The notes under the pieces were generated by a model that saw nothing but the letters and a program-made list of their open reading frames with translations, was not told the DNA's origin and made no database searches. Below are positions 22,201-37,200 of a DNA stretch of 64,000 bases, piece after piece (the stretch's first letter is position 1; each line of letters opens with the position of its first letter). The position numbers and the translations under genes were made by a program. Source of the stretch: Lasioglossum baleicum (taxonomy: Eukaryota > Arthropoda > Insecta > Hymenoptera > Halictidae); the NCBI RefSeq assembly GCF_051020765.1, contig NC_134932.1:13082001-13146000 (forward strand), in the 5' to 3' direction.

Positions 22201-25200
22201 ACACGGACGACGCGACGCGACGGAACGACGAACGATTCCGAGAGAGGATCGACGTAATCTGTGCGGCGCCGGGGCTTCTTTCGAGACCTGACCGAACATA
22301 ACCTAAACGAACCGTGAAGCCGTAGAGACCTTTTTTGTGCCACGCACAGCGGGGGCACAGCGGGCCCGTCGATCCGCTCGAAATTTATGACCCGATTTCC
22401 CGCTCGCGTCCCAAAGCTCGCGAGAATCCTCTCGCGGTAAACGAACTATAAACGCACCCTTATTCGCCTCACAATGAGATTGCAGTTACGTCAGTTACGC
22501 TTTCCGATCGATCAGGTGGGTTGCACTGTCTGCAGACGTGGGAAAATCGCGAGACTTCGCGGTCGTCGTCACGGTCGCGCCACCATTCAATTGAACGTGA
22601 TTTCGCGCGATTTTCTCAGGCATGATGGATTATCCTGAATTATTCTTGACGCGAATCCCTCGGATTGAGTTATTCTTAGCGCGGAATTTTCTGGGCCGAA
22701 TGTCTGTTGAGGTTTTATGCTTGGGACAAGGAAGCAGCGTCGTTTCCGTTTTTCTCGAAGGCTGATCTTCTCTTCGAACAGGCGAGCACTCAGAGGTGAT
22801 TTCATGCGAAATTATTAAACTAATCGGGTCACTATGACTGTTCAGAGTTTTCAGCAGTAATTACCCAATTGACAGCCCTTCGCATTTGCACAAATGCGCC
22901 TAATAGTCCAAAGAAACAAATCGTCGATTTACAAAGAATGTAAAAAGTTGCGTTCCGTAAATTGTCCGAAAGAAAGAGGTGAACGAATCGTTGGACGTTG
23001 AACGTAGAATCATGACTGTCACGTACTTATGTTTAGTCGGCGTTCACCACACGAGAACCAGGATGTCTGGGTCGTGTAATGTGCGGTAGTGTATCAATTT
23101 TACGTAAAAGAAACTCTTACGAGGTAATGGGCGCGATTCCACTCACGTGTCCCGCTGTGTATAATTGCGCTCCATTTTTCCCGTATATTAGACGAAGTTA
23201 TTGTAGCGTGACAACAGTTCGTAATGATCCTGAGCGATTGTTTCGCGATGGTTGCGTGATCCCGAGCAGAACAGATCAAACCTTGCTGGCTAGGCATCCT
23301 ATGCTATTGTGCAATCTGATCTTGAGAAAAGAGGGCGCAATTATTTTTCTAATCGAGTTCAGAGAAGAAAATAAATTTACAGATATTTCTTTCTTTACAT
23401 CACATATCATCATTCCCAACAATGTAGAGAACTTTCAAAGACTCTGTCTCATGAGTCGAAGTTTAATAGAATCCGCAACCGATTGCAACTTTTTAACAAA
23501 CGATGACGAATAATCGACACAAACTAAAACTTTCACATCACTCGGGATGATCAGCTCTGCATTAAAAATCATTGAGATCAAAGAGTGGCTCTCACAATGA
23601 CTAAATCCTCTAACGAAATGGGACAATCCAGCGACTTTCGCTGCTCTGAATGTCTGGAACCGGCAAAAATCCGCGTCATAGCAATGGAATGCGGAGGATC
23701 CCACGTCACAGGGCCTCTGACGCATCGAGTTTCGTCTGGTACAAAGACAGGATGAAAGATCATGACGTTTCCCGGTGTCAGCTTGATCTAGCACACTTTC
23801 GCACGAGCGAAAGGCCGCGGAGGAGGAACCCCAAGTGTGATATAGTGACAATATCTCGAGCAGGGAGATCGGGTTGCAGAAGGAATCGACGAATCGCAGG
23901 CACCTTGTAACGCGTCCACGCGTAGGTTGAGGTCGAGGATTTCTAGAGTCGAAGTTACCGGGTACTTTCTCCGCGAACCGAGCTCTGCGTTCGTTTCCTT
24001 TTTCCATTCTCGTCACGGATCCTCTCGGAGAGTACATATATATAGTGATTCGTCTTGGGAAATACATTTCCAGTGTGTGGACACGGAGATTGCGGAATTC
24101 AGACTGTTTCGAGCTGCTCTGCAACGAAAAGGACCGGGGATAATGTTCACTTTAACTTCCTTAACGACTGCGACTTCTTCTTTGACTAAGATCGAGAGCA
24201 TCTACGTTGCAAATAAACTAGTTAAAATTAAAACAAGATTGCAAGACTGAAGTCCGGATGAAGGCCAATGCATTGTTTTAGAAATCTAATCAGGCGAATC
24301 GGAGCGTCGTCGACAGAAAACGAAACAATAGTAAACAGAGAGAAAGTAGCGGAGGTGGCGTGCAGCAATAAAAGACATGGAAACTGAATTTTCAGTGGAT
24401 GACTGCTGCGATAATCGTCCGAGAAGGGTGCGGTTTAAGTATTACGCTTTCGAGAGCGAGTTCTCTTTTCGTTCGGCGCGCTTAGAGTACAGGCACGACT
24501 CATCGATCAGGGTATTCGAATACTCGAAATGCACATGTCGACTCTCGTCAGTGAAAGTATTATTTATTCTCGGTGGTTAATTGTGACACCTCCGCCAACC
24601 GGGCTTGTTATTACACCGTCATTCCTTTCTCGGTTCGTTACTTTCTATTCTCTTCATCGTGGTTCTTGAGATCAGGCTTGAGATATTATTATCATTATTT
24701 CCGATAGCTTCTTGGTTATTGCACAGTTTTTTTAAAATGATAATCGGAATATTTTCAAAGACTGGCGGAAATCCTTCGATTGAGAACTTGGCAGCAATGC
24801 TTCGGCGACCATTCTGCATAGTTACCGTTCGAAACGTCGTCGATCGGAAGACTTCCGGAAACGTTTCGCGAAAACGCGAGGAGAATTCAAAGCGAGGCAT
24901 GGGGGGGGGGTGGCTCGCGTCAACGTAAATTGCGAGAGAACCACATAGAGCATTATCCACTTGTCGGTTCGGCCGTCTCTTCCTCTTGAAAAACCTGCGG
25001 TCTTCCGGTTAGAAATTCTTCTGGTCAGTGAGAGCTGAGGTCCGCCATCTTACCGACTTCTCTGACCGTGGCCGTTCCGGCTCATAGGCCTCATCGTCGA
25101 CAAATATTTCCGGCTTTCCTCCATCTGCTCCCATGATTTACTATCAACGTTGGCAGTGAACACGCGAATCAATCCTATAGCTCGTTAAGCAAAAATTACA

Positions 25201-28200
25201 CGTCCCGCAACGGTAGACTCGATCACTGAATTTACTTGTTTGCTTAGCATACTATTCGCTCAGGATCTTTCTCGCTTGGAGATACGAAAATCTTCCGACA
25301 ATATTCGTGTTTGATTTGAATAAATTCTGCTATCAAGGAAGCAATACTCTTTTCTCTGAACAGCCACTCGCTCGGAAGTACTCGGATATTCATCGGGTGC
25401 GAAGTAGGCGCGAAGAGAAATTTTTTAAGTAACTTCACTCCCGAGGAAATCTTGTCGAGATAAAATCAAATCCAATCACGCTGGTAGAACGGATCGTAGA
25501 TACCATCGGGTTCGAAGAGGTACGTGAATTTTTCTTAAACACTACGTCCAGTTTTCCTGTTCGTTATCCAGATCATCGTTTTACGTATGATAATAATGAA
25601 TTGGAACATTTGAACGCAGCATCTCTGCGGAAGAAAATATGGGTCAGCACGAGGGGGCGGCTCGGCTTAACAAATTCACAAATCTGCTGTTCTGATTACA
25701 AGTAGACATGGGCGGGACGAGCGAAGACCTTGAAAAAGAGATTTATTATATCCCGTGAACGGTGAAACGAGAAAGGCGTAGCCGCGAGGATCGGCAACTT
25801 TCATCTGCGGCCTATCGCCACGTGGTGCGTCCACTTTTCGCGTGGATCCTCTCGGATGCAAAACCGCCGCTCGTTCACCGCAAAACACCGGTATTTTGAT
25901 ACCGATCAAACCACCAATGAATTAACTATGTACTGCTCTTCGAAGATACCAAAGCAACGGCGTACCGCTGTAGTGTACGATACTTTATCAAGTTGCTTTT
26001 GTTCCTTCGTTAGCTGCAACGTTACGCTAATGAAAATATGATCCTGAGCTAAATATATTGGAAGTGTTCAAGGTTTTTCTTACTGATTTGGTGCACGGTT
26101 CCGTAAGTCAAACATCGAATTCCTCATCCAAGTTCGATCACTTTCTTTTCGCTTTCAAGCTCCTCCGCGTTTCCGCGGGCTGCTGGCTTTCCGTTCTAGG
26201 AACCACGACAAGACCTCTGCCTTCCCCGAAGGCTTCTCGCCGAGAAATTTACACTTGTTCTGCTTTCTATTCGAACGCGTCGCCTCTGGCCGCAGGATCT
26301 ACGCGTTTTTCTGCAAAACGTTTCCCCCCGATCACGGTACATCCGACGAACCAGATTTTTGAAAGTTACCGCGATACGGTGGAAAGCTTGATGGAGGTCA
26401 ACAGTGTTTGCCATTGTTCCCTTCCCCATCCGATCGACACACGATCGACAAACTACAAATCGAAGAATCAAATTCATTTCTGAATAGAAATAATAGAATT
26501 TGTTGCACCTTCAGGGACGAGGATCTGCGCATACACCACACTGACTTTGACCTAGTCAGTATACCTGAATTTGTTACACACCTAATGTCCGTGTCAGTGT
26601 CCAGGAATTCTCTTTTTAAGGTCACAGACGCACAACTATCCATTGGCCGACTGGATTAACAGCATAACGGTACCACATTCGACATTTTGCATTCTCAAAG
26701 CCCGGTTCATAGTCGGTTAAAGCCTCGGGGACACGAGATCATGGTCCAGCCTGTCCGCGACTACCCAATCGAGGTCACGAAAAGTGAATCGAAGAGATTC
26801 GAGTGGAACGGGTTGCGAACGAGCAACGTCTCGGGTCACCGATCGCTAGATAAAACACGGCTAGGTTATGTTACTCGGGTTCAGTCACCCCTGGAAACTG
26901 TGCCAGCAACCGATTTTAAGGATCGACCCTGCTTTGTCGAAATCTAAGAGCTGAGTGTTGGGTTCGCTTAGGTTAACGAGCCTCCTTGGATTTACGACGC
27001 GACGGAAAGTGTATTTCAAGTTGTGTTGAACAAATATAAATTAACTATTATATTATATAATATACTAGTTTAGAATCTGCCTTCGATGTAATTCATTTGC
27101 AGTGAATTAAATCGAAGAAATCCTAAAGAAGCAACATCTTTTAACAAACTTTCAGTTTTTAAAAAAGCATTGAAGTTTACGCAAACTACTGTTAGCCTCG
27201 GAGCAATCGTAAACACGTCCTGGGAACCAGTTCAGGCGTGTTCACAAGCAACACGACCCACATTCAGCTTCTCGGTATTCTTCCCGCGAGAATCTCTTGT
27301 TTTCCAGCGCGTTGTCTCGCGCTATGTGTTCTCGAATTGCTGGAAATTCGCTCAAACACTCCGGAAACGATCCGGACACAGGATGCTCGCTATACAAAAG
27401 TACAATGGCAGTGCTCGCAACGGGTTGCGTCGTTCGGTTTTTGTAGTTCGTTTCCTTTGCTTCTGTCTGTACGTAATAAATTACGTAAAACATCAAATTG
27501 CCGGCTGTGAACGCTTGTAAACACGGCCACGTTGAATAGAATGGCCCATTATGCTAGTAGATTAAAGCGCGCGGATGCGTCCGATAGCTGTCCGTGTCCG
27601 ATGCTTTAATTGAGCTGGTGATTATTCTCAGGCGTAGATTAAAACAGTTCGAGTGCTGGTTTCTGGTCCGCCGTTTGCAATTATTTTGTCGTTTACGCCA
27701 TCGTTTGCCAACTGAAATAACTTTTACTCGTGCCTGCAATTTTTTTTTAATTTTAGGAACTTGGACTGCAAGTAAGGAGAATAAAATAAATTGAAACTCG
27801 AGATGGTAATGTCTCCTATGTTTTCTCGATAAAACTTCTATGTTTTTTCAACAGTTCTCTTTCGAAAGCTTGTTTTTACCCAGCGCAGAAATAAAATTGA
27901 GTGCAGCGGTGCATGTAATTTTTTAGTTTTAGAAAGTTAGATGGAAGAAGTTAAAATAAATAGCAAACCGACATTTTAACGCTTCCTATATCTTCTAAGT
28001 GCTTTCTAGCGGGAAACTATAGTGTAGATCGATTGTAATACGTTGTTGCAACAACACGCAAGTGCGAAAATCAAACTTTCGATTTTTTCGCGCCGAGCCG
28101 CGCCGGGCCGACGGTGCTGTCCTTCCACGCGTTGAAGTCTCCAGACCCGCTACTATAGATTCGCTTCTAGCGAAATTAGGCTCGTTTTGAAGCAATTATA

Positions 28201-31200
28201 GTTGTAATTGTCACATTTTAATGGTCACAAAAATTTCTGTGCTTCGTGCACTTACATAAAATACAGTCCCAAATATTTTTATAGTTAACAATGCAACAGA
28301 CTGTCCCCAGGTGCGTTTCGTTATGGGGAAAAGACTGTAAACATTGCAAAATGACAGAGACGACAAGACCGATTAACACGGCGTTTCCTTTCAAGATTTC
28401 ATCTCCGATCAAGTTAACATTGAACGAGAATCGCAATGATGTAACTCGAGTCGATTGGATCGTCGAGTTACCTCAACGCGGGACTCGTTTATTTCGCTCG
28501 AATATCAAGAATACTTGCTTCTTGAATTGGGTGAAGTCGTGGCACACTGACATTTACAGATCCGAGCATTGCGTAACGATATTTCCATGCACCGTTTTGC
28601 ATCTTGTTTGATAGCGTCGATGTTTTTGTTTATTGTTTTGCCGGTGTACAGTCTATTCCCGGCGAGTAACGGCGATTACTTGCATAATATCGAGAGTGCA
28701 AAAAGACCTAGAAAACCACGTGTGTCCGGTGAGTTTAGAGTCGAAGGAGAAAATGCAACAAATCCACATCGCGACGCTCGTTCTACTTACCTTTGCCCTG
28801 GTCAAGAACGAATTTTCTTGGGAATAGAAATGATCTCAGTTTCCGATTAGCCTTACAAAGTGAACGCAATCGAAGACGCAATCAAATCTGTATCTATATG
28901 CTACATTTTATTCAATCGTAGAACCATTTTTTTTTCTAAATCTTTTTGCAACGATAGATCGGAAAACGATCGAAGGGTTTCCTGTCGTCCGACAGAAGAA
29001 ACTCACTTGTCATCTAAGCAGCGGGATTAATTAGCAAAGTCGAACCGGAGAAAGGCGTTTAAGGAACGTCTCGAGCCGTATACATAATAAATTCTGCGGC
29101 CGCCTCGGACGGAGCTTTCGAAACCGCTTCAGGACATTGCTTCACCTTCATTAACCATAATGGAGCATCGGTGCGCTCGCTTCTATCGAGATATCGCATG
29201 TACGGACACAGATAATGTCGTAATCATAGCGAGGTGGCTAATAAGTCGGGCTCTGAATTTTTCTGTTCGATAATAATCGATCGGAGAAGACGCGATATTC
29301 CGTCTAGGAGCCTTATTCGAGCAGCGAGCATTCGCTCGACCCATTTTCACCGTGAGAAAGGATGAAAATTAATTCTCTTATGTTTCGTTATTGTTGCAAA
29401 TAACCGTCTAATCCAAGAAAGCAGTTACTCCTACGTGTTCAAACCGGATATTGTCTGGGTTAGGGTCGAGTAGCTAGTTACTTGCTGGCAAAAATGTGCC
29501 GCGGTAAATTGAGCTCTAGGTCTGGAGTAGATTGATTAACTACTCTGAACCCGGGTTGGGTAACTAATTGAGAGTGGTGCATTCGCGGGCTTTTCACCAC
29601 TATCGACTTCTAGGGTTTGTGAGTCGGGCAACTCTGAGTTATAATTAATCTGGCAGTAAATAATAAGTATATTTTATTAGATTCTGTTTGCAATCTTCAT
29701 CACGAGTCCGACTCGATATCGTGGAGCAGGTGTCAATGAAGATCCAAACTTATCCGACAATGGCGAAGACGTCCTCAACCTCGAACGAAGAACGGTCAAT
29801 GCTGCAACTAGCGATTAGCGCTGTCAGAGCTGTCGGACATGTTTCTGATGCTCGTCTCTCGCTCAAACAACTGCAGTTCCAGTTCAATTTCGCGCTCGCT
29901 CGGCTCTGTCCCACTGTCATTCTGCTTGCACGACGATGTTAATTATGCATAACGGTCGGTGTCGCTCGTCCTTTTGCTCGGTAGACGATTCGGAACGCGA
30001 GTACAATTAGACGGGTTCACGTGTGTCGGTCACCGGGAGAGACAGACAAATTACCAGGAGGCACACTAATCCGGAGATTTAACGGTACAAAAATGCTTCG
30101 AATGCTCCTCACGATGCGACTGCGTCGGCGACTTCCTGCTTGACTTTTTAAATGGGTCTCGACGATACCAGACGGACTGTCGCGTCGCTGTCGGACGATC
30201 TGATTTCGTAGCCTGGTTTCTGGAAACGCCGGTCAAAAGTTTCATCGCGGAACAAGAGGAGAGAGAGAGAGACTCGTGAGAAAGAGGACCGTTGGAGTTG
30301 CGCAAAAAATATCTGCACCTGCAGAGGAATATAATTATTTACCGGAAGCATTTGGATGGGATTTTCAATAATTTCGATGTACCAAAAGGATTCTTAAAAG
30401 GACAGATTAGGAAACGATACATAGAAATAGTCAGACACGATTTAGGGAAATCGCGAAGCTCCTGGAACTCCTCCGGACCGTCTCGCTCGACGTCCTCTCG
30501 TGTCACAACACTAGTTGCTAGATTTCGCCAGGATTGCTCAACGAAACCGCTGAACAGTCGAGACATCGACGCGTGTAGATATCCGTAGGACGTCTTCGAT
30601 TCACCGGCTAGGGAGTCCACGTACTAATTATCATTGACGGTGCGTAAAACGGTCAGGCTCGCTCGTCGTCGACGGAGCCTTGACACAGACCGGACCGGGC
30701 CCTGCGACGCGCTACCTTTGGAGGTTTCAATGGCGTGTCCCAGGACTGGAGCTTCTGGACTACCTTAACACTATTCATATTAAGTCTGACAATACGCTCG
30801 AACTGCAGATCCAATCTTCTTGTGCTATGTTACCGTCAGAAACAGTTTAAAGACAGTCTGTGCAGAGTCAAGCTCTCTCTCCTGGTCAGTAGTATAGAAT
30901 TCGAATATATTCTCTATGAAGTTGGTACGCTCGATGATTTTCGACAGGTGTAAGATTTCAGATCGTCCGATTTCCCTTTCCCTCTAGCCTCTCCGTGGCT
31001 TCCGCAGAGGAGAACCGTTTTTGCCAGACAATCGGTTCGTGTTGGATCCCCGCGACGTACAAAAACCGGCGGAACTCGAACCGCTCTCGTCCAATCCAGC
31101 TGGCCATTAACGGATGCGCGCGGCAGCTTGTGGCTTTCTTTTTCCAAATTTCACTCGAGACGAGGACTGGTCTGGTCGGTTCATCCGCGAAACAGCTTGT

Positions 31201-34200
31201 CCGCTTACCGTTCTATCGCCAGACGATTATGCCGCCTTCGCTCGTTTTCCGATCTCTAACGAGATAATTGACGAGGCCAACAAAAACGGTTTCTCTTTCT
31301 TATCGCGAGTCGCGATTGCGGAGACTTTCTTCGGCCGATTTTCCTGGACGCTTTATCCTGTGATCCTGTACATCTCTTCGATCATGCTGGAACTGGTAGA
31401 TTCACGATCAATTAGGAACGGAAGTCAGCATTCAACTTCATTCCAGGATTTAGCCATTGTAATCGGTCGATTCAGGTTGCGCGTGTTGACATGGTGACGG
31501 CACTTTCGTATAAGTATTTAGCAAATGCTTCTTTGAGAATAGTGTGTAGGTGATGTCTGAACAAGTTCGAAGATGTTGAATGCGAACGATTTTCCATTTC
31601 TGTGTTGATTTTCTTTCTAAGAGTCATGGGATCGCGAACGAAGCGCGGTCCCTTTCGTAACAGTCCGAAAGAAATGGCCAGAGAAAGGAAAGTAAAGTGG
31701 CACGCGACCGTTCCGATTTTCCCGATCGCGTCCGATCGACTGGTTCCAATTAGGGGCAGCGTTCGTTGTTCAAACGACGGAATACACCTCCTCGAGTTTC
31801 CCTCCGTTCTCACCTGAGAACTCGTTCCCTCTACGCGGCACGCATTCTTTCAGATAACGCGATATTCCCTGACCCATCGAGTTTTCTTTCCGGCGGACAA
31901 ATCTGGGTCGTAAGTTCAGGAGACGCGACTCTTCGACCCGCAAACACGTCGCCGACAGGTGCCGGCGATTTTCCTCGAGAACACCTGTGCTAAGAAATCG
32001 GGTTTCCTCGTAGACTACGGATCTTTATGTAAATTAAAAATGTTCCACAGTACAAAAACCAGTCAAATTTACTTTCTCACAAAGGTCCATCAAACCCAAG
32101 TTCGCAGGGTCAAAGCCTCGTAATGTCGCGTCAGATTTGCGATGAAGCTTTTAGACACAGTCCATTAAATTGTCCATTAATAATGACTCAATCTATCGAA
32201 TCTGTTATTAAGTGCCTTCGACTGAGGAAAAAATGCCATTTCTCCATCGCCGACATTTAGTCACTGGAGAAAATATAGACATTGAACGGACATCAATTTT
32301 CTAATCGCTATAACTCATACGCCAAGGGTTAACGCCGCGGTTGTTCCGCGAGCCTGACGACACGTGCCCGAAGCGATCATGCGACTCATCATGCGATTTT
32401 CTAGCGCCGAGTCCGTCGACTCGCTCGATCAGAGTATCGATATACCCTTAACTTTCCCTTCTCACGACTATCCGCTGTCTGCTCGCAGCCCGAGATCTCC
32501 TGATGCTAAACCGAACGGGTTTTCGATCGTTGTCCCCGATACCCGAACGCGAACCACAGTGATCGTTTCGATGGTTGAGTTTCTGGTCCACGGTCTTCTC
32601 TGGCTTTGTATTTCGTCGCCATACCGTGAGAAACTCCAGGCCAGAAGATTTGCTCAAGTTTTATAGTTAGAAGAGCGCCGCGCCGCGCCGCGTCGGGGCC
32701 AGGCAAAATGGCCTCGCGTTCCAGGAGATTGTTATTCAGGCGTTATGCTAATGACAGCGCAACGAGCCGAGGATACCGTTACCAAAGGTTCGCACGAATC
32801 TATCAATCTGGTCCGCCAGGCGTGCTGCCACGGATTCGTCAGTTTGGTACTGGGAAAATTGATGGTTTTGAAGTCACTTGTCTTTGGGGTCATTTGGAGC
32901 AGTCGTGGATCCGAGTCGGAGCGCTCTAAAAAATGAGACTCTATTTAGAGTAGGACTTGCAGTTTCATCGTGGTTGTTAAATGAATTGAAATGATTTTTT
33001 TCAGGAGATCCCGCAGTGGCGCAGGAGTGGCCGACGCCTTTGGACGAATCGGCGGACGAAAAGAACGATGCAGAGATCTTACGTGCGGTCGTCGAATCGA
33101 TGAAGGAGTGGACGTTGCACAAGAGATTGAGTCACAGGACGAAGAGGGACGTTTCGAAGGTTTGCTACGAGGATGTCGGCTGTTTCGAGGACACCGGACC
33201 CTTCAGCTACTTGGAGATGCTGCCATCGCCGCCCAAAGATGTCGGCACCAGGTACCTATATTACCTATACTGTTAAAAAGCTTGCGTAAATGTTCACAGA
33301 CCATTTATAGTATAATTAACGCCATGAATGGGTGCATTAGGTTTCTAGTTTACGGAAGCAGGAAAGCGAGATCGATTCTGATGGAGGTTCCTGCTGATGA
33401 CATAAACGACAACGCGCACCGTGCCATAGATCCGGATATACCTACTAAAGTGATCGTTCACGGGTTCGGATCCAGTTGCGATCATGTTTGGGTGTACGAG
33501 ATGAGGTCCGCGCTAATGACCGTGCACGAATGCAATATAGGTTTGTATTTAATCGAACTTTTACCACCTCTCATTACCGTCAGACGAATTTCCCCGTGAT
33601 CACGCTATACGACGTCCGTTTCCAGTGTGCGTCGACTGGGGTCCAGGAAGCGCAGTTCCTAACTACGTAAGAGCAGCTGCCAACACTCGGCTGGTTGGCA
33701 GACAGCTAGCGAAACTAATTAGAAGCCTAAACGTGCCTTTGGAGAAGGTCCATCTGATCGGTTTCAGTCTCGGGGCCCACGTCGCTGGATTCGCTGGTGC
33801 CGAATTGGGAAACGTTTCCAGGATCACAGGTAACGCATTCGTTCGTGTAACAATAATAAACAATCTGAAAGTTCTCCTTGCGATAAATCTTACAGAACTG
33901 AAAATACGCGAATTTTCATTCCGCTTTCGCAACTCTGCTGTGTGCTAATGGCGAATTGCGAAATGAAAATTGTCACAAACTCAATTTGTCAACGTGAAAG
34001 TTGTCTTCGATTTACCTGAAGAATTTCGTAGATTTTTTCATTGCCATAATTATGCACTTCCCTTAAAATTGTATCGAGTTAACAGATTTGCACTCTCGCG
34101 TGAAATAATTGCGCTAAAATTGCGAAACCAACAGCAGCTGCAACCTTGTTGTCCTTCGAAGTAAAAGGCAAGTCGACTTCATTTCATCTCTTAGCAAATG

Positions 34201-37200
34201 GAATTTACGATTAGGTTTCGAGTCATCCTGTGGCAGTAATGACGGTTGTGGTTAATCGTCTGTGTAGAAATGCAAGCTTATCAATCCCACTATGTTTTAA
34301 TTATCCAAATGGACCGAGACGATCGAAAGGTAGATTAGTCTCTCTCTCTGAGACATTCACTGGAAATTGTAACGAGGACTCCTACAAAGCGACACCAATC
34401 CGCTACATTTTCTTCGCCGGTCACGCGTAGACGAATTTTCCTTTCTTTCTAGTGCTCTTTTTCTTAACCGGAAGAACATGTAGAGCTTATCATCCATTTC
34501 CGGTACTATTTGGAATTCCTCTTGAGTCATTCGATCATTCTTCGTGTTATTCGTTAGCGCTAGAGTATACAGGATCCGAGTGATCGTGGTTATCTAAAAA
34601 TTTTTTGTTCCAGTGAATAATAAAGAAAGAAGTGTCACAACCCCTGCGTCTGTCCCAGATTTAAATAAGTAGAATCAGTGCGCAATGGTCAGACACGATA
34701 ATTGAATTCTTCGTTGCAGCCCAGTTTTAATCAGTTTCGCAATTTCACGCGCGACTGTAATATAATTCTATTGATACACTGTATGTTGACGTGCTAGAGC
34801 TATCTTGCTATTGGCAAGAAAATTGTGCAAGCGACCGGTGGCTCGGAAACTTGTACTTTTTTCGTTGCTACGGTCCGTTGGTCTACGAGCGTATGTTCCC
34901 GTGATCGACAACGAGCTATTTTCACTGACTAGGTTTCCACAGGCCGACGCATTCGTATGTTCAATGCTCGCTGGGAAAAAGAAAAGCGAGCGCGGGTGTC
35001 CAGCTCGCCTTGACAAATTCTCATTTTTCACCAGTGCTCGAGCATTCACTTTTGCTGCCGGCTAGAATTGCTCTAAATTCGAGCTGATTGTAACACGAAA
35101 TCAACAGAAAAGTGAAAAACTGTAGAAAATATGAAATGCTGTCTAAATGCGATTCGATGCACAAGTAACATAAAATGAAATTAATTTTGCAGGACTCGAT
35201 CCCGCAGGACCCCTCTTCGAATCCCAAGATCCTAGAGCCAGGCTCGACGAAACGGACGCTAATTTCGTCGACGTGATACACAGCAATGGCGAACAATTGT
35301 TACTAGGCGGTCTAGGCTCGTGGCAACCAATGGGCGACGTGGATTTCTATCCTAATGGTGGAAGAATGCAGACTGGATGCTCCAATCTGTTTTTAGGGGC
35401 CGTGTCCGACATCATCTGGTGTAAGCACTTACGCTACGGGTTGTTACTTGAACTTATGTATGTTACTTCCTGGTAGAAAGTTTTTGTAATTTGACGACAC
35501 AGTAGCGAAAATATACAAACAACTAAAACTTTAATATTCTGACTGCGACGCTCTCTCTAGCTTCATCTAGCTTCGGATAGCTGAAACAGTTCACTGTTAA
35601 ATTAATGCTACAATGGAACTAAATATTGCACTGATTTTAATTTAGTGAAGCGATTGAACGTAGTGTACGAAACAAAATTCCTTAGGCGTATGCCTTTCGC
35701 AACTTCCGATTAGATCTAGTATGAATTCGATTAGCGTACTTTTAAGTATCATTATCGAAGGAACTGTATCTCGCGCGATAATTCGTCCCACGATTATCGT
35801 TCATTCGCGAAGTAAAAGGTTCCACATTCGAAGGATTAGAAAGCTCGTCGCAAGATTTTCACGCGTGGGATAATGTTACCTTGTCCGCAACGTGGATCGA
35901 ATTCTTTGTCCGCAAGAAAGCGGGTCAACGGTGTCCTGCGAGCAGCGTGATCCAAAGATCGCACCATAACAAACGAAAGAAATCTCATACATGTAGAATT
36001 TTGGGAAGAACAGCGAAATCCATGTGCAAATTGTTCATTCGTGTTTCTCTTGTTTACAGCAAGCGCAGTGGAAGGTAGATCCTTGTGCAACCACAGAAGA
36101 GCTTACAAATTGTTCACCGACTCGGTCAGTCCAAAATGTCGATTCCCAGCGTTCCCCTGTGAAAGAGGCTACGATGGTCTGATCAAAGGAGACTGTTTCC
36201 CCTGCGGGATGGATGGAGTAGGCAGACCCTGCGGCGATATGGGCTATTACAGTGACGAATCTCCTGCTAGAGGACAGCTGTACCTTGTCACCAGAGAGGA
36301 GGAACCGTTCTGCGCGCATCAGTACCAGGTCAAGGTCTACAATAGCCATAGCGAACGACCGACCAGGTCCTACGGGAAGCTGCAGGTCACTCTGGTCGGT
36401 AATGGATCCTTCAACGACTCCTTTGCCATGACTAAAAAGGACGAAGAGCTCATGGTGGGCTCCACTCTGCAGAAGATCATCGTGCCGCACCCTGCTATTT
36501 CGAATCTGGAGGCTATCGAAGTAAGACGATCTCATACTTTAGCTATCCGTCATTGTCAATTTTTATATTTTATGTCTTCGACCCACTTTCCAGATCAAGT
36601 ACACCGCCTACAGCGGCTGGATCTCTTCCGGCCTGGTGTCCTGGAGCATCGACAAGGTAGCCATCATCGACAGCTTCGGAAAGACCCTCTCCATCTGCAG
36701 GAAAGGTCTGAGCCTAGAATCCGGGAAGCCCGTATACCTTCCTTTGTTATCCGGCGAGTGCAACGTGCCTTCAGAAACAGAGAATTCGACGTCAGCAATC
36801 CTGGATCGCCTTATCCAAGAGAAACAAGGCGGTGGGATCGGCCCCTTCACCAAGGAGCAGAACTACGAGTCCATAGAATCACTGTCGAAGGAAAGAACGT
36901 CTTCTTCGTCGACGTCCAAAGGTTTAGGACCATTCACTAAAGAGCAAAACCTCCGAATAGTCGAAAGACAGGAGAGTTCGAAGCCCAACAGCTTCGAGGA
37001 CCCTACGAATCGTCGTAGCACGAACCCGTGGAACATCGCGGATATATCCAGCGACGGAGACTCTAATTCCTTGGAGAACTTGGACTCTGAGAGAGGAAGA
37101 GGATTCTCAGGGCTGAGTTTCTTCCAGAGGGCTCCACCCGCCGACTCCTCGGTGGACGCCGCCACGGAATTCTTGCCAGAAATTCGAGAGCCCGTGCTGA

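Larger units (their letters stand above)
19320..33004 (+). other. Lipase intron 1 (13.7 kb)
   Basis: The intron separates the signal-peptide exon from the rest of the gene, with donor G/GTATGTTC and acceptor TTTTTTTCAG/GA. Across it I find no nested gene that can be supported on either strand. The longest frame, 229 codons on the minus strand at 23435-24124, has no recognisable domain. Other contents are a partial hairpin near 20.43 kb and one copy of a 58-base dispersed repeat at 29673-29730. A poly-G run lies near 24901 and CpG-rich stretches occur near 22.0-22.5 and 30-32 kb. Its length makes it a natural place for enhancers, but none is directly visible. Confidence 0.8.

Noticed and set aside
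23435..24124. 229-codon minus-strand frame in lipase intron 1
   Set aside because: No recognisable domain, membrane segment or signal peptide. Composition is rich in Ser, Arg and Cys, as in chance frames of CpG-rich DNA, and there is no supporting splice or neighbour evidence.
28042..28055. Perfect 14-base palindrome GTTGTTGCAACAAC
   Set aside because: A single short palindrome with no flanking structure or repeats. Such sites are expected by chance in 64 kb.
36035..36535. 166-codon minus-strand frame
   Set aside because: Antisense shadow of lipase exon 6, whose coding strand carries the catalytic histidine and PLAT residues.
36041..36940. 299-codon plus-strand frame over the lipase exons
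   Set aside because: Lipase exon 6 reads into its intron and then the wrong frame of exon 7. The spliced model with GT at 36521 and AG at 36593 explains the PLAT domain better.
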